Source: Saururus chinensis
Lineage: Eukaryota > Streptophyta > Magnoliopsida > Piperales > Saururaceae
Assembly (NCBI GenBank): GCA_035235625.1
Contig: CP141143.1
Span: 3,144,501-3,208,500, forward strand
Length of the DNA stretch: 64,000 nucleotides
Reading direction: 5' to 3'
Below the pieces are notes generated by a model. The model did no database searches. It worked only from the letters and a program-made list of their open reading frames with translations, and was not told the DNA's origin. The translations under genes and the position numbers were made by a program. Of this stretch, positions 58,736-64,000 are shown in pieces. How positions within the stretch are numbered: position 1 is the stretch's first letter; each line of letters starts with the position of its first letter.

Positions 58736-59290
58736 ATAAAATTCCCCCCCCCTCCCCCCCCAACCACAAAATGCTTAGAGCCCCCCACTACAGAAAATAA
58801 CTCACATTTTTTAATAAATTGGTACCCCACACACCTCCCTATAATATTACTCATGCCACTCCAACACCCCAAAACTTATGAAGGTTTTTTGTTGAGTGTT
58901 AACATTTGCCACAAAAAAATAATATGAATGGAGGTCTTAAGTCCCTATGAAATTATACATATTGTGGCGGTAACCACCCCCTACCAGAAGTTTTCTAAAA
59001 GTTTAAAAAACTTCTGAAAGTTTCGTGGCATGGGGTACTACCCCCCTCCCCGACAAATAAAACTGTATTATACAGGTAACAAAGGTCTCCGATAATATTT
59101 GCATATTGTAGCTTGACCTCTCCCTACCATAAACCATTCAGAAAGTATTAAAATACTTCTAGATGTTATTCTTAGTGTAGGATATCATTCACTAAATAAA
59201 ATTTATTTGGATAAAAACTTTAATTTTATGTCAAATTTTACATATTTTGGCGATAACTACCCCCCACGAAAAACTATCCGTATATTCTAG
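58736..59290 (-). mobile_element. Truncated relative of the 47.4-48.2 kb Mutator-type MITE, inverted
   Basis: Read on the minus strand, it follows 47690-48150: GGCATGAGTAATATTATAGG, AAACTGTATTATACAGG (both strands), GACCTTTGTTACCTGTATAA and GGGGGGAGGGGGGGG-like ends. The far terminus with GAATGC is absent, so one end is lost. Confidence 0.75.
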
Positions 59291-62180
59291 AGAAACCTTA
59301 GTAAATACATATTCACTTTATTTACGTTCATTTGAATAATTTATTATCCTCAAGCTTATTTTTTAACCCTAAACCCTAGAATAAAAAAAAGACGGAGACT
59401 TAAGCCCTTTTGAAGACATTTTGGAGGGAAATATACTTTCTTTTGAGTGTAAAAAGTCACATCAAGTGGAGAAATTCATTTTTCCCTCGAACTCTCCTCT
59501 TCCGGAGACTCTCCTCCTCATAAGAGTTGATAAAAAAATGAGATGCGTCCTCCCAAACGGGCCTTAAAAAAAATTAAGAAAAGAGGCGTGGGATCATAGA
59601 CATCCTCAGTTTGATCGACATAAAATGTCAAGCCTCTGGTGGGTCCTCTAATATCCCGCATCCTTATCCATTGCACTTACAAATATCTTTTGATTATCTA
59701 AATCTGGTCGATAAGGAACTTCATCTTTAATGAATTTTTTTATTCAAACTCTTGCTGGCTATACACTTTATGAATCCACCAAAAAGCAGGATTCAGGTGG
59801 CTAAAGCAGATAAAGAGAAGAACAGTGTAGTGTCTCCACGTCAAGGACGTGTATCATTCAAAAACCCAGAACGCCGGCACAAGATTCTTACGCCTCAATG
59901 ACCGTTCAATTGCGTTGATCAGATTATGATAGTATCTAATACATATGCTCCTTTATAAGAACAAAAAAACACCTAATTCATGTGACGTGTCCATGTGGTC
60001 AAAGTGTGAGTAAACTATTATATCATGATAAGCTTCCTAGTTTGTGGAGATTGTGGAATGGATAAAAATACTGCGAACTAAGAGCAAATTTTTTCACGTA
60101 TAGTCCTCAGTGGAATAAATTGGACGATTGACAAAGCTTCGAATTACTATGTCGTTGATGTGCTGGAGCCTAATAGATCGAAGTATCCCCCATGACGAAG
60201 CAGGGCATTCTGTCTCTTAGCGTTAATTCAATTCGGCAAATTGAACATAATATTGCTCGAATATGCTATTTCTCAAATGCTATTTTTATTGGAGTTCGTG
60301 AAATTCCCCACTCTTAGCTACGCCAATCTTTTATGTAAAAGGCGAATAATGGAAAATTATCTCTTTTTTATTCTTCCTTTTTAAAATGAACGGTCACACC
60401 CAATTACTGGCCTTCACTCTCAATGATTACTGGCTTCCTACAAATCTTGTATCCATTATACTTACATTGACAAAAAATAAAGAAAAGTTGTATCTTCACG
60501 CGGATGCTGCTGCTGCCATCCTCTTTTACGTGTCCTCTTCTTTATTCTTTATAATGAAGTATAATGAAGAGCTAGGCGATGCATCCTCTGCGGGCAGCGT
60601 GGAGGTTTGCCCGCCGCTGGCCGAACTGTACGAAGAGATAAAGTGAAAAAGGTAGCAAAAAGCGGCTGTGAAAAAAAAAAACACCAACACAGCCGGCACA
60701 AAGCCACTACTAGCAATTTACTAGAGGGTAGAGGAAGTTTTAACTGATTGCAAATTTGGATGCCCATTTCACTAGTGCACGTGCGGTGCGATGCCTAATA
60801 CTCGTACAAGTACCACTCACGTGGCTGTTGCTTGGCTCGAATTGGGCAACTCATCAAGACGATGTTTTTAAGACATGACATAGCAAAGGACATGTGGCTG
60901 TATGGACTCCAAATAAACTTATGGACCTTAATAAACTGTTCAGTATATTTCTCAATTTACTCTTTTTGAACTATGTATGGACCCCAATAAACTTATGGAC
61001 CTCAATTAAATTTTCAGTACCCTATTTCTCATTTACTCTCTCAGAACTATTTTTTGGGACACTATTAACTGCCTGCTCTTGAGCAGCTCATCAAGACATT
61101 TTTCATTTTCTCTTCAGAACCATTTTCTTACTGCCCACTGGCTACCAAATTCACTGGTTGAAAAAAAAAAGTATCGAAGCTCGGGCCAAATGGAAAGCAG
61201 CCACTCCATTTTCCTTTAACGTGTCAGATGCTTCCTTCCATTTAATGTGGCCATCTTAATAAGATTTTTTTTCGCTACAGTTTCTCTCTAAGAAGGTCCA
61301 GCTCCGTGGGTTGCCCACTACTGGCGGGACCATCCGAAGGGATAAGGTGGAAATGCTTTCTTTTATAGCGAAAGCTATAGGGAATCCAACTCCGCGGACC
61401 TTGTTAAAGATGGTCACCCATTAGAGACACCGTTTCCAGCTTTCAACGGTCGCCGCCCTTTGTGTTATACTGTGTCCAGCCATGAACTCATGAGGCCGTC
61501 TGAACTACGAGCGGAACCTTGCCAGGTCAAAAACGTTGATTAGATAAGCGTCACTGTCTAACTGACCATGCAGCTCAATTTTCTTGGAGATGTCATATAC
61601 GACTACCTGTTCCTTCGCTCGCTTAAATATTCCTTTCTTTCCTATCTATAAAACTGAGATATTCCTTTCCTTCATTTATTTTCTGAACTGGATTTAATTT
61701 AAGTATTCGTTACATGGCTGCCATATTGTGGGGCAGGTAATTAGAAGCTTTTATTTACATTTAATAATACGTTTCAAGATGCTGTTAATTGGGCCAAGCG
61801 GAAAGTAGACCAACTTATGGGACTTGTCTTTCGTTCAAATTTTGACAAAGTTGACGCTTACAATGCAGTGTATCTGACCAACCTGTTTGCCCAACTCGGT
61901 GGCCAACGACAAATCATACCAAACGAGTGAGTGATCTGTTGGTAGATGATGGCGGATATCATCAACTTTCTTTTTCATAACGCGCTCCATTTAGTGCTCA
62001 TTTTTAGAGACTAGCTGACTCATAAACACTAGACTGTTGAACCTTACAACACAAGACTGCTCCTCTCAATTGTCTCGAGACGAAAGTCAAGCTCACATCG
62101 TAGGACCCCTGCATCTATATCTACCATCATTGTGAGGCCAGATCCCACCGATATCAACCATTTTAATTTGATGAGGAGTT
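59291..62180. other. Spacer without recognised genes
   Basis: An imperfect 80-bp tandem duplication lies at 60898-61055 (ATGGAC(T/C)CCAATAAACTTATGG in each copy). An 86-codon frame at 60386-60646 is unassigned. Confidence 0.45.
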
Positions 62181-63233
62181 GATGTTAAGTGGTTGAGTAT
62201 GCAACATTTGAAATTTTTTAAAATTTTAAAAATTAGCCACTTAGAAAATAGGATATTTAACCATTTGACCTTTTTGTAGAAATAATTTTCTCAATAGATA
62301 AAATTGATGGTTAATTATGTAGATAGAAAGTAGACATAAGGCTTCAAAAAGCTATTAAAAACGTGTAAATAGGAGTTCAAATGAGGGAGTTATGACCGTT
62401 CAAATTTAAATATGTTGTGTAAGCCCTATTTACCTGAATTAGATATGTAATTGGGTTGTTTAATGCGTCTTGCATGCCTAGTTAATTAAAGAGACAAAAT
62501 GAGTTTAAAAGGCTCAATTGGGTTGCCTAAAGAAGGTTTAGTATGTCAAAACCTCTTAGGAGATTAGGAACCACAATATGTATTATTATAAAAATGCTAA
62601 TTAGGGCTTCTTTTGGGGAGCTTGCAGAGGAGGGGGGGTAAAACATAGATTGGTTGAAAATATTTAAGTATTGCATATATGATAGTTCTTGTAGTAATAT
62701 AGTTTTTGGGCATAATTATGACTAGATTCGATCTTGTTAGAACTAACATTGAAGATGTTATTTGATGAGTACGTAGTTAACTAATATCTTAATGATGTTG
62801 GCCTAATCCGAAAAATATTAATTAATTATTTTAATATTTTATAAACTTTTTTCTTGAGGATGGAGAGGTTTTGTAGTTATTTGGTTTAGTTGGTTGTAAG
62901 TTCATTAGGCGATGACTAATGAAACTAGGGCTGACGAGCGATTGATGTAGTTCATCGTTTCTACAATTCTTGTAAATAGTTATATCTTTGGCACGATAGT
63001 TAACTTATTCATTTTTAGATTGATTACAGACTTGCACTTAGATGAATAATCTCTTGTTATATATTTTAAGACGTGTAATAATATTATATATTTTGATATC
63101 CATATTTATAAATCCAAGTTATCACAACTTGGATATTTAATTGAATGATTTGTTTTTCATTAAGAAAGAAAAAAATTTATTTATTTGTGATATTTAAAAG
63201 AGGTTTTAAAAATCTAAGTCGTGACAAGGTACT
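62181..63233 (+). mobile_element. Probable decayed gypsy LTR, plus strand
   Basis: It ends AAAATCTAAGTCGTGACA at about 63233, like a plant gypsy LTR end. Bases 63060-63233 are related to 3590-3770. GAGGGAGTTATGACCG near 62380 fits such LTRs. The left boundary is a guess. Confidence 0.4.
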
Positions 63234-63763
63234 TAAAATAAGTATCATAAGTTTATTTTCCCATGTGAATTCCACTATTCAATAAAAATAAATATTTTTT
63301 TCAAATGTAACTATTCGTATGGGACAAAGTGAGTAAATACATAGATGACCTAGTGATGATATTTTTTTTGGCAACATCAAATATAATTTATCATTAGGAA
63401 AATTAAAAGTAATAAATTTGTTGTATCACAACGCCATCTTAGTGATAAGAAATGTATAATATTATTCATATTTGAGTTCAGAGGACATGCACACCTGATT
63501 CATCATCCCATGTGTTTGATCTCAAAACTGGCTAATTCAAAGAACTACCCAAAAAAACGAAGGCATCAAATTTAGAATCAATAATACTAATACTAATAAT
63601 AATATAGTAATACTGTCTGTAAAGTTAGGAATGATTCTTATTTATTTATATTATATTATAATACAAAAGAGTTACCGCCATCTTTTGGAAAGTCTTTACT
63701 TAACTTTTGAGAAATAAATATTTTTAGGGGGTAAGTACTAAGGTCGTAAGTTGTAATTAGGTT

Positions 63764-64000
63764 GTAACACCAAGGTTTTGATCAGTTAATAGACCTTTGA
63801 CCTTAAGTGGTAGTTTGGTCATTTTAAAATTATGACTGAGCCTTAAAAATATTGAATAAATGGAAGTATAATATTTTGTAAAATTTTAGACATTCTTTTA
63901 GGATTTGTTGCCTAAAATAATGAATAAATAGTATATTTTCTTAGGATTTTTATTGCCTAGGTGGGGACAACATGGAAATCGAGAGGTCCATCACCAATTT
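63764..64000 (+). mobile_element. Probable start of another gypsy LTR, plus strand, runs off the window
   Basis: TGTAACACCAAGG begins here after AATTAGGT. The TGTAACACC start is typical of plant gypsy LTRs, but no partner end is visible. Confidence 0.45.

Noticed and set aside
60386..60646. 86-codon plus-strand ORF
   Set aside because: No known family and no supporting context; composition alone is not enough to call a gene.
1..64000. tRNA, rRNA or snRNA genes
   Set aside because: No cloverleaf with A/B boxes or rRNA core motif was found by eye; the only tRNA-like match is the retrotransposon primer site.

Overview
The window is plant nuclear DNA from a flowering plant. It holds split genes with GT-AG introns, a TOPLESS-type co-repressor and other plant-type proteins, chromodomain Ty3/gypsy elements primed by initiator tRNA-Met, Stowaway-type MITEs and Mutator-like elements. 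The sequence does not fix the species. A run of exactly 1000 N (55050-56049) marks it as scaffolded assembly.

1-18.0 kb is nested retrotransposons with no host gene. At 1-3.5 kb, parts of three long LTRs (minus strand) lie inside one another. 3.5-5.8 kb carries an internal-region tail, a polypurine tract and a plus-strand LTR. 5.8-18.0 kb is a long LTR-like sequence split by a chromodomain Ty3/gypsy element (6502-15407, minus strand). That element is itself split by a 3.57-kb solo LTR (9878-13446). Gag and pol stay in one frame across the insertion and are broken by eight nonsense codons, all explicable as C-to-T changes.

18.0-23.2 kb is DNA-transposon territory: a 200-bp MITE, then a Mutator-like element with inverted repeats of about 400 bp. 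It carries a MURA zinc-finger remnant fused to an Argonaute-like fragment.

23.5-45.5 kb is the genic part. There are three plus-strand genes: a TOPLESS/TPR co-repressor (25 coding exons, 1128 aa), a mitochondrial calcium uptake protein MICU (8 exons, 477 aa) and a single-exon SAM-domain protein (191 aa). Their introns and spacers hold MITEs, a hairpin element, a four-copy tandem repeat and a failed exon duplication in MICU.

45.5-64 kb is AT-rich and gene-poor. It has one clear gene, a serine-rich-protein-family gene (minus strand, 200 aa), directly beside the assembly gap. It also holds a Mutator-type MITE with a perfect 9-bp target duplication, an inverted relative of that MITE 11 kb away, several MITE remnants, and gypsy LTR ends near the right edge. 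The four genes are functionally unrelated neighbours; nothing suggests an operon or cluster.
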